Both the position numbers and the translations under genes were made by a program. Shown here one piece after another: positions 15,899-24,748 of a stretch of DNA of 52,219 bases (its first letter is position 1; every line of letters begins with the position of its first letter). The notes beneath the pieces are model-generated. The model was given only the letters and a program-made list of their open reading frames with translations. It searched no databases and was not told where the DNA came from. Source of the DNA: an uncultured Eubacterium sp. (lineage in GTDB: Bacteria; Bacillota; Clostridia; Oscillospirales; Acutalibacteraceae); contig CAJOHE010000014.1 of the NCBI GenBank assembly GCA_905234495.1, positions 1-52,219 of the forward strand. Direction: 5' to 3'.

Positions 15899-18538
15899 TC
15901 AGTCATTAAGAAATTCTCTTATCTTGTCGTCAACCATATGAAGAGCGCTGTCGAGCTTGTGAATATCCTTTGCGCCCGCCATCGCCGAATCGGGACGGCC
16001 GCCACCGCCGCCGCCTGCAATCTTGGCAATTTCACGAACGAGGTCGCCCGCCTTAACGCCTCTTGCGATAGCGTTCTTTCCGCATACCGCAACAATGTTT
16101 GCCTTGGTCTCTTCTTCATTTACGCCCGCGATAACAGCAACGGTATCGTCGCCCTTTTCCTTGATGGAATCGCCCATCTTGCGAAGTGCGTCGGGTGTTG
16201 TGCCCTCGATAAGGGCAACGTAAACGTTGAGACCTTCAACGTCACGCGGCTTTGCAAAGAGGTCCGCGCTCTTGAGCCTTGCGATTTCCGCGTTGAGCTC
16301 TGCAATCTTTTTCTCGTTGTTTCTGTTTTCGGCGATTACAGAATCAAGCCTTTCGATGATGTCCTTCTCGCCTGTCTTAAGAACTGTGCCTGCGGTCTTT
16401 ACAACCTTTTCAAGCGAGTTGAGCATTCCGAGAAGATTCGGACCCGTAACTGCGGTAATTCTTCTTACGCCCGACGCAACCGAAGCCTCGCTCACAATCT
16501 TGAAAAGACCGAGCTGGCCGCTGTTTGAAACGTGGGTACCGCCGCAGAATTCCGTTGAGAAATCGCCTGCTTTTACAACTCTTACAATATCGCCGTACTT
16601 TTCGCCGAAGAGCATCATAGCGCCCATTTCCTTAGCCTTTTCAATGGGCATTTCGAGCATCTCTACGGGTGAAGCCGACATAATAAACTGATTTACAAGA
16701 AGCTCAACCTTAGTGATTTCCTCTTCGGTCATCGGGTTGAAATGAGTGAAGTCGAAACGGCATTCCCTGCCGTTTACGAGCTGACCTGCCTGCTCAACGT
16801 GGGTGCCGAGCACCTTGCGAAGAGCCGCCTGAAGAAGGTGAGCCGCGGTGTGGTTTCTCATAATGTTGAGACGGCGCACTTCGTTGATAGAAACGCTTAC
16901 GCTGTCGCCCACCGAGATAACACCCTTTGAAACCGTACCGGCGTGGAAATAGATTTTATCGTCGTTTTTAGAGGTGTCGCCAACGAGGAATACGTTTTCA
17001 TCGTCGGTTTTGATAACGCCGCTGTCGCCTACCTGACCGCCCGATTCTGCATAGAAGGTCGTTTTGTCGAGAATAAGCGCGCCCTCTTCGTCCGAGCCGA
17101 GCATATCAACAAGCTCGCCGTCGCTGTTTACGATTGCAAGCACCTTTGCCTCGCAGTCAAAATCTGTATAGCCGAGGAACTCTGTAGCGTCCGCGTCAAT
17201 CTTGACGGAAGTATTTTTCCATGCGTCAGCGCCTGCGTCCTTACGGGCGCTTCTCGCGGTCTGCTTCTGGTTTTCAAGAAGTGCGTTAAACTTGTCCTCG
17301 TCAACCTCAAGTCCCTTTTCCTCGAGGATATCCCTCGTTATGTCAAGCGGGAAACCGTAGGTATCGTTGAGCTTAAAAGCGTCCTCGCCCGAGAAAAGCT
17401 TGCCCTTGGTGTTTCTGATGAATTCGTCAAGAAGAGCGAGACCCGCGTCAATAGTTCTGCCGAAGGAATCTTCCTCTGCCTTGATAACCTTTGTGATGAT
17501 TTCTTCCTTATCCTTGAGCTCGGGATACGCCTTTTCGTTTTCCTTGATAACGGTTGCGCAAACCTTATAGAGGAAGGATTCGTTCACGCCGAGAAGTCTG
17601 CCGTGGCGGCACGCCCTTCTGATAAGACGGCGAAGAACGTAGCCCCTGCCTATGTTTGAGGGAATAACGCCGTCACCTATCATAAACGTTGCGGAACGGA
17701 CATGGTCGGTTATAACTCGAAGAGAGATATCCTTCTTTTCATCCTCGTGGTACTTAACGCCCGAGATGTCGGAAATCTCTTTCATTATATTCTGAACGGT
17801 GTCGACCTCAAAGATGTTGTCAACGCCCTGAACGATGCACGCAAGCCTTTCAAGTCCCATACCAGTATCAATATTCGGGTGGTCAAGAGGCGTGTAGTTG
17901 TTGTGGCCGTCGTTGTCAAACTGAGTGAAAACGTTGTTCCAGAACTCTGTGAAACGGTCGCACTCGCAGCCGGGCGCGCAATCGGGTGAGCCGCAGCCAT
18001 ACTTTTCGCCGCGGTCAAAATAAATCTCGGAACAGGGTCCGCAGGGACCTGAGCCGTGTTCCCAGAAATTATCCTCTTTGCCGAGCCTAACAATGTGGTC
18101 GGGTGAAACGCCGTTCTGCTTTGTCCAGATTTCATAAGCCTCGTCGTCGTTTTCATAAATCGTTACATAGAGCTTATCAACGGGCATTTCGAGCACCTGA
18201 GTACAGAATTCCCACGCCCACGCGGTAGCCTCTTTCTTGAAATAGTCGCCGAAGGAAAAGTTGCCGAGCATTTCAAAGAAGGTGCCGTGGCGGTCGGTCT
18301 TGCCGACCTGCTCGATATCGGGTGTGCGGATACATTTCTGACAGGTTGTAACCCTCGATCTCGGCGGGGTTACCTCGCCCGTGAAATACTTTTTCATCGG
18401 CGCCATACCCGAATTGATAAGAAGAAGGCTCTTGTCGTTATGGGGTATGAGCGAAAAGCTCGGAAGCCTGAGATGCCCCTTGCTTTCAAAAAACGAGAGA
18501 TACTTTTCTCTCAAATCATTTAGTGATGTCCATTCCAT
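15899..18538 (-). CDS. alaS: alanine--tRNA ligase
   Basis: This full-length 879-residue class II synthetase charges tRNA-Ala. Motif 2 region (TCQKCIRTPDIEQVGKT) and GNFSFGDYFKKEA are near the N-terminus. The editing domain has zinc-binding HTAAH (about 560) and FCGGTHVSNSG (about 660). The C-terminal DHH-like oligomerisation region ends GGGGGGRPDSAMAGA. The start is preceded by GAGGT. The 60-nt leader is too short for a T-box, and none is seen. It is the first gene of the alaS-HIT-PRTase unit. Confidence 0.97.
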   Translation of the reverse strand: MEWTSLNDLREKYLSFFESKGHLRLPSFSLIPHNDKSLLLINSGMAPMKKYFTGEVTPPRSRVTTCQKCIRTPDIEQVGKTDRHGTFFEMLGNFSFGDYFKKEATAWAWEFCTQVLEMPVDKLYVTIYENDDEAYEIWTKQNGVSPDHIVRLGKEDNFWEHGSGPCGPCSEIYFDRGEKYGCGSPDCAPGCECDRFTEFWNNVFTQFDNDGHNNYTPLDHPNIDTGMGLERLACIVQGVDNIFEVDTVQNIMKEISDISGVKYHEDEKKDISLRVITDHVRSATFMIGDGVIPSNIGRGYVLRRLIRRACRHGRLLGVNESFLYKVCATVIKENEKAYPELKDKEEIITKVIKAEEDSFGRTIDAGLALLDEFIRNTKGKLFSGEDAFKLNDTYGFPLDITRDILEEKGLEVDEDKFNALLENQKQTARSARKDAGADAWKNTSVKIDADATEFLGYTDFDCEAKVLAIVNSDGELVDMLGSDEEGALILDKTTFYAESGGQVGDSGVIKTDDENVFLVGDTSKNDDKIYFHAGTVSKGVISVGDSVSVSINEVRRLNIMRNHTAAHLLQAALRKVLGTHVEQAGQLVNGRECRFDFTHFNPMTEEEITKVELLVNQFIMSASPVEMLEMPIEKAKEMGAMMLFGEKYGDIVRVVKAGDFSTEFCGGTHVSNSGQLGLFKIVSEASVASGVRRITAVTGPNLLGMLNSLEKVVKTAGTVLKTGEKDIIERLDSVIAENRNNEKKIAELNAEIARLKSADLFAKPRDVEGLNVYVALIEGTTPDALRKMGDSIKEKGDDTVAVIAGVNEEETKANIVAVCGKNAIARGVKAGDLVREIAKIAGGGGGGRPDSAMAGAKDIHKLDSALHMVDDKIREFLND

Positions 18539-18592
18539 TATATATACCTCTAATTAGAAAATTAGCAATTAATTTGGGAAAACAAATTTCAA

Positions 18593-18616
18593 GGGCAACA
18601 AGCATTTTTGTTGCCC
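18593..18616 (-). terminator. hairpin terminator after the PC4-like gene
   Basis: GGGCAACAA and TTGTTGCCC (18593-18601 with 18608-18616) pair over 9 bp, just downstream of the minus-strand stop at 18625 and before the alaS leader. The T-run on the minus strand is short and interrupted. Confidence 0.6.
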
Positions 18617-18624
18617 TAAAAAAT

Positions 18625-18843
18625 TTATTTAAGTTTTGCAACTATCTTTGTAAGTTCTTTAACTTCATCAGTTGTGAAAGTTATACCCTTACTCATCTTT
18701 GAGTGGTCAGGTGACCAGTCTCTTACGTCAATCTTAGGCTCGCGACCGTTCCAAGAGATAAGGTTAACCTCTCTTGTCCAGCCTCTTGCTGTCTCGGAAA
18801 TGACGCCAAGATGCTCAGTAATCTCATACTTGATTTCAGGCAT
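18625..18843 (-). CDS. YdbC-type PC4 (transcriptional coactivator p15) single-stranded-DNA-binding protein
   Basis: The protein is 72 residues long. ISETARGWTREVNLISWNG and the KIDVRDWSPDHSKMSKGITF block match the YdbC branch of the PC4 fold, small dimeric proteins of Firmicutes shown for Lactococcus YdbC to bind single-stranded nucleic acid. It is probably a general cytosolic nucleic-acid-binding protein. GGAGGAG precedes the ATG. It lies 40 nt after ackA with no terminator between, so co-transcription with acetate kinase is likely. Confidence 0.85.
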   Translation of the reverse strand: MPEIKYEITEHLGVISETARGWTREVNLISWNGREPKIDVRDWSPDHSKMSKGITFTTDEVKELTKIVAKLK

Positions 18844-18883
18844 TAAGTTCTCCTCCTTTTCTGTTTTGTAATATATCTGATTT

Positions 18884-20098
18884 TTATAAAGACTTAACTA
18901 TCTCTGCGGTATCGCGTGCAATAGAAAGCTCTTCATTTGTAGCAAGAATAAATACTCTGACCTTATCGGTTTCCTTTGTAAGCTCAGCCTCTGCGCCCTT
19001 CTGGGTGCCTGCGTTGATTTCCTCGTTGATGCTCACGCCCATATAGCCGAGGTATGAGCAAACCTTTGAGCGAAGCCATACGCCGTTTTCGCCGATGCCG
19101 CCCGTGAATACGATTGCGTCAACGCCGTTCATAGCTGCGATATATGAGCCGATGAACTTTGCAATCTGATAAGCCTGCATCTCGTGGGCAAGAATTGCTC
19201 TTTCGTTGCCCTCGTCCTGAGCTGCGCAGATATCTCTGTCGTCTGAAGAAACGCCCGATACTGCCATAACGCCGGACTTCTTGTTGAGAATTGCGTCCAT
19301 CTCGTCTGGTGTTACGCCGAGCTTCTTTTCGATGAAGGTTACAACCGAGGGGTCAACGCCGCCCGAACGGGTTCCCATCATAAAGCCGTCAAGCGGGGTG
19401 AAGCCCATTGAGGTGTCAACAACCTCGCCGTTCTTTACGGCTGCGATTGACGAGCCGTTACCGAGGTGGCAGGTGATAATCTTTAAATCCTTAATATCCT
19501 TGCCCATTCTGTCGGCAACTCTGTTTGAAACAAATTTATGAGACGTGCCGTGGAAGCCGTAGCGGCGAATGCCGTACTTCTCATAATACTCATAGGGAAC
19601 GGCAAACATATATGCCTTTGCGGGCATTGTGCTGTGGAACGCCGTATCGAATACTGCAACCTGAGGAAGCTCGGGGGCAACCGTCTTGCAGGCTCTGTAG
19701 CCCTGAAGGTTTGCAGGATTGTGAAGCGGCGCAAGCGGTGAAAGCTCTTCAACCGTCTTCTCAACGTCAGCGTCGATGAGAACGCTCTTCTTATACTTAT
19801 CGCCGCCCTGAACAACTCTGTGGCCGATGGCGTCGATTTCGTCGAATGAGTCGATTACTTTATATTCGCTTTCGCTGAGAACGTACTTAACCTCATTAAA
19901 AGCTGCTGTATGGTCGGCAAGCTCTTTATCGTACATAAACTTCTCGCCGTTTTTCTTAACTATAACGTTATTCTCTCCGCCCTTGATTTCAAGACCTATA
20001 CGCTCGATAGCGCCCGAGCAGAGTACGGACTCGTCCGTCATATCCATAAGCTGATATTTGAGGGATGAGCTTCCGCAGTTAATTACAAGAATTTTCAA
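18884..20098 (-). CDS. ackA: acetate kinase
   Basis: The 404-residue protein makes ATP and acetate from acetyl phosphate, the last step of acetate fermentation. ASKHA-fold signatures are visible: N-terminal NCGSSSLKYQL, DTAFHSTMP, FHGTSH, HLGNGSSIAAV, MGTRSGGVDPS and FTGGIGENG. Length is typical. A GGAGG-type ribosome binding site precedes it. No phosphotransacetylase gene is adjacent; instead tmcAL is divergent. Confidence 0.97.
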   Translation of the reverse strand: MKILVINCGSSSLKYQLMDMTDESVLCSGAIERIGLEIKGGENNVIVKKNGEKFMYDKELADHTAAFNEVKYVLSESEYKVIDSFDEIDAIGHRVVQGGDKYKKSVLIDADVEKTVEELSPLAPLHNPANLQGYRACKTVAPELPQVAVFDTAFHSTMPAKAYMFAVPYEYYEKYGIRRYGFHGTSHKFVSNRVADRMGKDIKDLKIITCHLGNGSSIAAVKNGEVVDTSMGFTPLDGFMMGTRSGGVDPSVVTFIEKKLGVTPDEMDAILNKKSGVMAVSGVSSDDRDICAAQDEGNERAILAHEMQAYQIAKFIGSYIAAMNGVDAIVFTGGIGENGVWLRSKVCSYLGYMGVSINEEINAGTQKGAEAELTKETDKVRVFILATNEELSIARDTAEIVKSL

Positions 20099-20115
20099 AA
20101 TATTGCCTCCAACTA

Positions 20116-20145
20116 TTGAAATATATATTTAGTTAGTATTATAAT
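20116..20145 (+). promoter_or_regulatory. promoter of tmcAL, sharing its -10 with the ackA promoter
   Basis: TTGAAA (20116-20121), 18 nt, then TATAAT (20140-20145). The -10 lies inside the 10-nt palindrome TATTATAATA at 20137-20146, which also provides the opposite-strand -10. Confidence 0.55.
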
Positions 20146-20170
20146 AATATATAATTAATATTAATGTCAA
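20141..20170 (-). promoter_or_regulatory. sigma-A-type promoter of ackA
   Basis: On the minus strand TTGACA (20170-20165), 18 nt, then TATTAT (20146-20141). The -35 is consensus. It overlaps the tmcAL promoter and leader. Confidence 0.65.
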
Positions 20171-20190
20171 GGCTTTTGAGGAAAAAATAT

Positions 20191-21252
20191 ATGACAATCG
20201 GAATAATTTGTGAGCTTAACCCCTTTCACGCAGGGCATAAATATCTTTTTGACGCTGTCAAGTGTGACGACGACAGTATTGTGTGCGTAATGAGCGGCAA
20301 CACGGTTCAGCGCGGCGAGCTTGCGGTTTACGACAAATTTGCAAGAACAAAGACTGCGCTTGAAAACGGCGCCGACCTTGTGATTGAGCTGCCCTGCGTT
20401 TATTCAACCTCGTCCGCCGAGGGCTTTGCCAAGAATGCGGTGAAGCTTCTGGAAGCTACGGGGGTTGTTGACACGCTTGCATTCGGCTGCGAATGCGACA
20501 GTCAGGATGAGCTTATCGCTCTTTCCCGCGAAATCAAGGCGCACGACGCCGAAATCAAGCTTGAAATGAAAAAGGGGCTCTCATACCCCGCTGCAAGAAA
20601 AAGCGTTATAAAAAGCGATTTACTCGATTATCCGAACAATATTCTCGCGCTTGAGTATCTTGCCGAGACTAAGCTTGATTTTATCCCCGTAGAAAGAATC
20701 GGGCTCGGTCACGACAGCGAGGATGTGAATTACAGCTCGTCGGCTATAAGAAAAGAGCTTTCGCCGAATGAAATTTTCACTCTCAAAAACTGCGAGAGAG
20801 CCGTTTTATACAAGCTGCGCACGATGAGCGCAGAGGATTTTCTCAATATCGAGGACGTGAACGAAGGGCTTGAAAACAGAATTGTTGAGGCGGTAAAGGG
20901 CGCAAAAACACTTGACGAGCTTTACGACAGCATCAAGACAAAGAGGTACACTCATTCGAGAATCAGGCGGATTATTCTTCGCGCATATCTCGGTATAACG
21001 AAGAATTATTCCTTTGAGCCCCCGTATATCCGCGTTCTTGGCTTTAACGGCAGGGGCAAGGAACTGCTTGCAAAAATGAAAGAAAGCGCGAGCCTGCCCG
21101 TCATAAGCCGCTACAGCGACGTTTCAGCCCTCGGCGAAAACGCGCAGAAGCTTTTTGAACTTGAATGCAGGGTGACGGATATATATAATCTCGCGCATAA
21201 AGAAATACTTCCCTGCGGTGAAGAGCAGAGAAGCAAGGTAATAATTATATAG
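20191..21252 (+). CDS. tmcAL: tRNA(Met) cytidine acetate ligase
   Basis: This 353-residue protein of the TmcAL (formerly YlbM) family opens with IICELNPFHAGHKYL, the HxGH nucleotidyltransferase signature. SGNTVQRGELAVYDKFART and GLGHDSEDVNYSSSAIRKEL follow as expected. B. subtilis TmcAL uses ATP and free acetate to form acetyl-AMP and N4-acetylates the wobble cytidine of elongator tRNA-Met. The ATG at 20191 follows GAGG. The in-frame codon at 20164 would lie inside the promoter region and was rejected. The pairing with acetate kinase is notable because both enzymes handle acetate. Confidence 0.92.
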   Translation: MTIGIICELNPFHAGHKYLFDAVKCDDDSIVCVMSGNTVQRGELAVYDKFARTKTALENGADLVIELPCVYSTSSAEGFAKNAVKLLEATGVVDTLAFGCECDSQDELIALSREIKAHDAEIKLEMKKGLSYPAARKSVIKSDLLDYPNNILALEYLAETKLDFIPVERIGLGHDSEDVNYSSSAIRKELSPNEIFTLKNCERAVLYKLRTMSAEDFLNIEDVNEGLENRIVEAVKGAKTLDELYDSIKTKRYTHSRIRRIILRAYLGITKNYSFEPPYIRVLGFNGRGKELLAKMKESASLPVISRYSDVSALGENAQKLFELECRVTDIYNLAHKEILPCGEEQRSKVIII

Positions 21253-21291
21253 GAATCCCTCCACCGCTTTTTTAACAAGGGAGGCTTTTGG
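21251..21291. repeat. degenerate second copy of the interspersed repeat
   Basis: GGAATCCCTCCACCGC followed by TTTTTTAACAAGGGAGGC has the same ends as the element at 11459-11523 but lacks its central hairpins. It fills the gap between tmcAL and the converging RNase M5-like gene and supplies the last codons and stop of the latter. CCCTCC and GGGAGG can pair, so it may also act as a terminator. Confidence 0.5.
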
Positions 21292-21856
21292 AAAGATTTA
21301 TAAATTCATCGCGCGTCATCGTAGAATTGACGTATGAGAGAAGCGATGAGGTGGAAAGAAAATCGGGCAGAGAGAGTGCTTTCAGCAGCGCTCTCTTTTT
21401 TTCTTTGGCGTTGGGCGCGCCCGACAGACCGAGCTCAAACAAATCGTAATTCGTCACGGGGTTGGGGTTTTCGCTGTGCGAAGCCTGAACGCCCGCCTTT
21501 TCAAAGAGCTCTAAAAGCACTGCCTCGCTCATTCCCTCAACGCCGAGAGTCCCCTCTTTTGACGGCTCGGTCTTTCTTTTTTCCTTGCCGTAAATCTGGG
21601 GAATGTAGATATGAACAAAGCTGTCTTTCGGCAGCACGTCCGCGATATAGTTTCGTATCTGCCTGCCGCTTTTATCGGAATCTGTGAGAATTATAACTCC
21701 CCTTTCCGCTGCAAGCTTTTTGATAAAATCGAGCTTCTGCCTATCCTTATAGATGCCGAAGCCGTTTGTTTCAATGATGAGCGTGTCGAGGATATTTGCA
21801 AGCTTGAGCTTGTCGTACCTACCCTCGACTATTACCGCCTGAGCGACCTTAAGCAT
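21272..21856 (-). CDS. rnmV: TOPRIM-domain protein, RNase M5-like
   Basis: The 194-residue protein has an N-terminal TOPRIM fold with catalytic Glu in VIVEGRYDKLKL (about 10) and the DxD pair in IILTDSDKSGRQIR (about 57-62), followed by GTLGVEGMSEAVLLELF, which resembles the post-TOPRIM part of RNase M5. RNase M5 matures the 5S rRNA ends in Firmicutes. It is usually next to ksgA, which is not here, so another small TOPRIM protein is possible. The start overlaps the holA stop by 8 nt, and the final residues are encoded by a repeat element. Confidence 0.72.
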   Translation of the reverse strand: MLKVAQAVIVEGRYDKLKLANILDTLIIETNGFGIYKDRQKLDFIKKLAAERGVIILTDSDKSGRQIRNYIADVLPKDSFVHIYIPQIYGKEKRKTEPSKEGTLGVEGMSEAVLLELFEKAGVQASHSENPNPVTNYDLFELGLSGAPNAKEKKRALLKALSLPDFLSTSSLLSYVNSTMTRDEFINLSKSLPC

Positions 21857-22895
21857 AGCTTACACCCCTTGCGATGAGGATGAGCTTTGCAATCAGCTCT
21901 TCAAGGGCAAGACGGCTATCGATGCCCGTGCTCTTGAGCTTGAGGTCGGTGTCAAGAATTTCGTCAAGCGATTTGCGAAGCTGAGCCTCGGTGAGGTTCA
22001 CGCAGTTTCTTGACGCGTTTTTAAGGGCAAATTCCCTGCCCCTGTAGTTGAAATCGTTTGCGACCTTATCGTAGGAAAAGCCCGCGGTTTTGGCGCATTT
22101 AACCCTATACATATCTATATACGCGCCGGCGATTGCCGAGTTTATGACTATCGCCTCGGTTTTCTGCTCAAAAAGAATACCAAGCGAATTATACGCGCCG
22201 TCGGCATTTCCCGAGGCTATCGCCTTTGATACGTCGTAAATTCTCGCCTGAAGGCATTTGGTCGCCATATCGTCGATAATCTGCCTTGTGATTTCGCTGT
22301 CCTTTGCGTAAAACGAGAGTTTGTCAAGCTCGTTTAAAAGCACCTCCAAATCGTTTCCCGAAACGGAAATGAGATAGCGTGCGTTGTTGATATCTATTGA
22401 CGAGCCGCGCTTTTTTGCGCCATTTACAAGAAGCTTTGCAACGTCGTTTTCCGAGCGCTTCTGAAGGTTCACGACTGCACCCGACGCGTCGAAAAGCTTT
22501 ACGAGATTTTTGAAGGTCGCCGTTTTCTCATCGGGCTCATAAGAGTCGAAAAGCATAATGAACACGGTGGTTTCGCTCGGGTCTTCAAGATATTCCTCAA
22601 GAAGCTTTATATCGTTTTTTGAGCGGGTTATCGGGTAATCCTTAACGATAACAAGATTATACTCGCCCATCATCGGAAGAATCTGCGCGTCCTTGAGCGC
22701 GTCGTCAAGCTGGGCGTCCTTGCCGTCAAAAATATGAAGGTTGAAATCCTCAAAGGTGGGGTCGATAAGCTTTTTTCTGATTTGCGAAACATAGTGCTTT
22801 TTCAAATAGCTTTCCTCGCCGTATATGAGATAAGCCTTTTCAAACTCATTGTTTTTTATCTGCGTTTTAATGCCGACCTCGTCAAGCTTAGCCAT
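21849..22895 (-). CDS. holA: DNA polymerase III delta subunit
   Basis: The 348-residue AAA+-like clamp-loader subunit has the usual N-terminus AYLIYGEESYLKKHYV and a segment LVIVKDYPITRS where the degenerate nucleotide-binding fold lies. It opens the beta clamp during loading at the replication fork. The ATG at 22895 follows AAGGAGGG with 7-nt spacing; the TTG two codons upstream (22901) lies too close to it. The reading frame overlaps the end of comEC by 8 nt, as is common in Firmicutes, where comEC and holA are neighbours. Confidence 0.9.
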   Translation of the reverse strand: MAKLDEVGIKTQIKNNEFEKAYLIYGEESYLKKHYVSQIRKKLIDPTFEDFNLHIFDGKDAQLDDALKDAQILPMMGEYNLVIVKDYPITRSKNDIKLLEEYLEDPSETTVFIMLFDSYEPDEKTATFKNLVKLFDASGAVVNLQKRSENDVAKLLVNGAKKRGSSIDINNARYLISVSGNDLEVLLNELDKLSFYAKDSEITRQIIDDMATKCLQARIYDVSKAIASGNADGAYNSLGILFEQKTEAIVINSAIAGAYIDMYRVKCAKTAGFSYDKVANDFNYRGREFALKNASRNCVNLTEAQLRKSLDEILDTDLKLKSTGIDSRLALEELIAKLILIARGVSYA

Positions 22896-24729
22896 TTTCA
22901 ACCCTCCTTGCGATAATTTCCCTGTTTTCCTTCACGGTGAACACATAATCGCATTCCTGTGAAAACTTGCCGTTAATATCCCGCGGCACCTTTGTATTTC
23001 CTATTGTAACATAATCGTCGGAAATTTCAAAGACATAATTATAAACAGTCAGATTAAAATTACCGTCAATCGAAATCTCCTCACAGTCCGCCCGTTCCCT
23101 GCCGAGCTTTTCAATGAGATAATCATCTCTTCGCGATGAGGCGTCAATCGCTTTGACGCTTGTTCCGTCGTCTACGATAACCGCACCGTCCTGCGTGAGC
23201 GTTACCGTAACTGCGCCGTAGTTTTGCGCATAGGAAAAGGCGAAGGACATAATGATTATAATAATACAGATGCCCGTAACAAGCCTCGGCGACGGCTTTT
23301 TCACAACAATTATACATATGCCCGCAAACGCAATCGCCGCCGCAAGCATTACGCCGAAATAAAAGTCGTCAATATCAAAATAGAGGGACGAGAAATTCTC
23401 TGCGATGAAATCAGCAAGGCGCAACAGCCCCTTTAGCGACAACGCGGAAATCGCGCCGAACGGTATGTACGCTCCGCCGAAAACGAGAGTCAGCGGAATT
23501 GATATGAGAGCGACCTGAGTGAGAGGAATCGCAATAAAGTTTGCAAGCACACCCGCAAGGCTCACCCTTCCGAAGAACAGCCACAGCGCGGGCAGGGTTG
23601 CGAGAACAACCGAAACGAAGGCAAAAACGGTTTTCTGAATATAGTTTGTAACCGCATTTTCGGAAAGGCTTTTGACGGTAAGATTAGGATAGATGCAGAC
23701 AAGCCCGAGGATTGCGCTTACCGTCATAATCGCGGAAGGGTCCGTCACCGCGAAGGGATTGAGGCATAGCACAAAGCACGCCAGACCGAGGGAATTGAGC
23801 GTATCCGCACGGCGGTTGAGAATCTTTGCGGCGAGCATAATCAGTATCATTATCCCCGCTCTGACCGCCGATTTCGGAAAACCTATCATCGCAATATATC
23901 CGAAGACGATGACGCCAGCAGATATTTCCTTGACGTATTTTTTCTTGTTGAGAGGAAATAGCAACGCCCTCACGGCAAAATAGATTATTGCAACGTGTAT
24001 GCCCGAGACAGCGAGCAGATGGGACATACCGCTGATTCTGAAGCTGTCCGTCACCTCGTCCGAAAGAAATTCCCTGTCGGCAAGGAATATACTGCAGGCA
24101 AGCGCCGCCTCGTCGTCGCCCCTGACGCTTTCCCCGACCTTTTCGACAAGGCTTTCGCGAAGGCGGATAAGATAGTAGTTAATGGGTTTTCGGGCGTTTT
24201 CCGTGTATTTCTGAACGCCCGCATAGCCCCTGAGATATATTCCGTCGCCGTATGAAACGTGAGAGTTAAACGACGTGTCCGAAACGGAATAAAACGTGAT
24301 GTTTCCGGTGATATAATCGTAGCAGTCAGCCTCGGGCTCTTCCCTGCTATACAGCTTAACCCTGATGTTCTGCGGCGCCATATTTTGCTGTATACGGCTT
24401 GTTTTGACCGTGTAGCCGTACATACCGCCGTCCGTCTTTTCAAGCGGTGAGACAATCTGATATTCGCAGTAAACAGTTTCGCCGTCAAGCGCCTTTTGCG
24501 GAAGTACGTTTGCGGACATTACGGTGATAAAAATAAGGCAGGCAAACACAGCGCTTCCGAACACTGTCGGCAGCACCTTTGCCTGTCTTAATCTTTTAAC
24601 GAGCAGAGATATAACTAACCCTGCTATGCAGACGCCGAGGATGAGCGTTGAATACGAATAGTCAATGAAATTCAATACAAAAAGGGTAATTGCACTTGTA
24701 AAGCCTATAAATGCAAATACCCTTTTCAT
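22888..24729 (-). CDS. comEC: ComEC/Rec2 competence channel lacking the metallo-beta-lactamase domain
   Basis: The 613-residue polytopic membrane protein would carry single-stranded DNA across the membrane in transformation. Two or three N-terminal helices precede an OB-like extracytoplasmic region (about 70-200). The Competence domain follows, with SGMSHLLAVSGIHVAI (about 230-245) and RAGIMILIMLAAKILNRRAD. Typical ComEC proteins (about 750 residues) end in a metallo-beta-lactamase-like nuclease domain with HxHxDH. Here the membrane part is followed by only about 110 residues without that motif. GGAGT precedes the ATG 19 nt after the beta-galactosidase stop, with no terminator between. Confidence 0.85.
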   Translation of the reverse strand: MKRVFAFIGFTSAITLFVLNFIDYSYSTLILGVCIAGLVISLLVKRLRQAKVLPTVFGSAVFACLIFITVMSANVLPQKALDGETVYCEYQIVSPLEKTDGGMYGYTVKTSRIQQNMAPQNIRVKLYSREEPEADCYDYITGNITFYSVSDTSFNSHVSYGDGIYLRGYAGVQKYTENARKPINYYLIRLRESLVEKVGESVRGDDEAALACSIFLADREFLSDEVTDSFRISGMSHLLAVSGIHVAIIYFAVRALLFPLNKKKYVKEISAGVIVFGYIAMIGFPKSAVRAGIMILIMLAAKILNRRADTLNSLGLACFVLCLNPFAVTDPSAIMTVSAILGLVCIYPNLTVKSLSENAVTNYIQKTVFAFVSVVLATLPALWLFFGRVSLAGVLANFIAIPLTQVALISIPLTLVFGGAYIPFGAISALSLKGLLRLADFIAENFSSLYFDIDDFYFGVMLAAAIAFAGICIIVVKKPSPRLVTGICIIIIIMSFAFSYAQNYGAVTVTLTQDGAVIVDDGTSVKAIDASSRRDDYLIEKLGRERADCEEISIDGNFNLTVYNYVFEISDDYVTIGNTKVPRDINGKFSQECDYVFTVKENREIIARRVENG

Positions 24730-24748
24730 AATTTACTCCTGTTGTTTA

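Noticed and set aside
16943..17659. 238-codon open frame on the plus strand
   Set aside because: It is antisense to the strongly conserved alaS gene and has no recognisable features; a shadow of codon bias.
15899..18600. T-box leader for alaS
   Set aside because: The gap upstream of alaS is under 60 nt before the next terminator and holds no T-box sequence or antiterminator.
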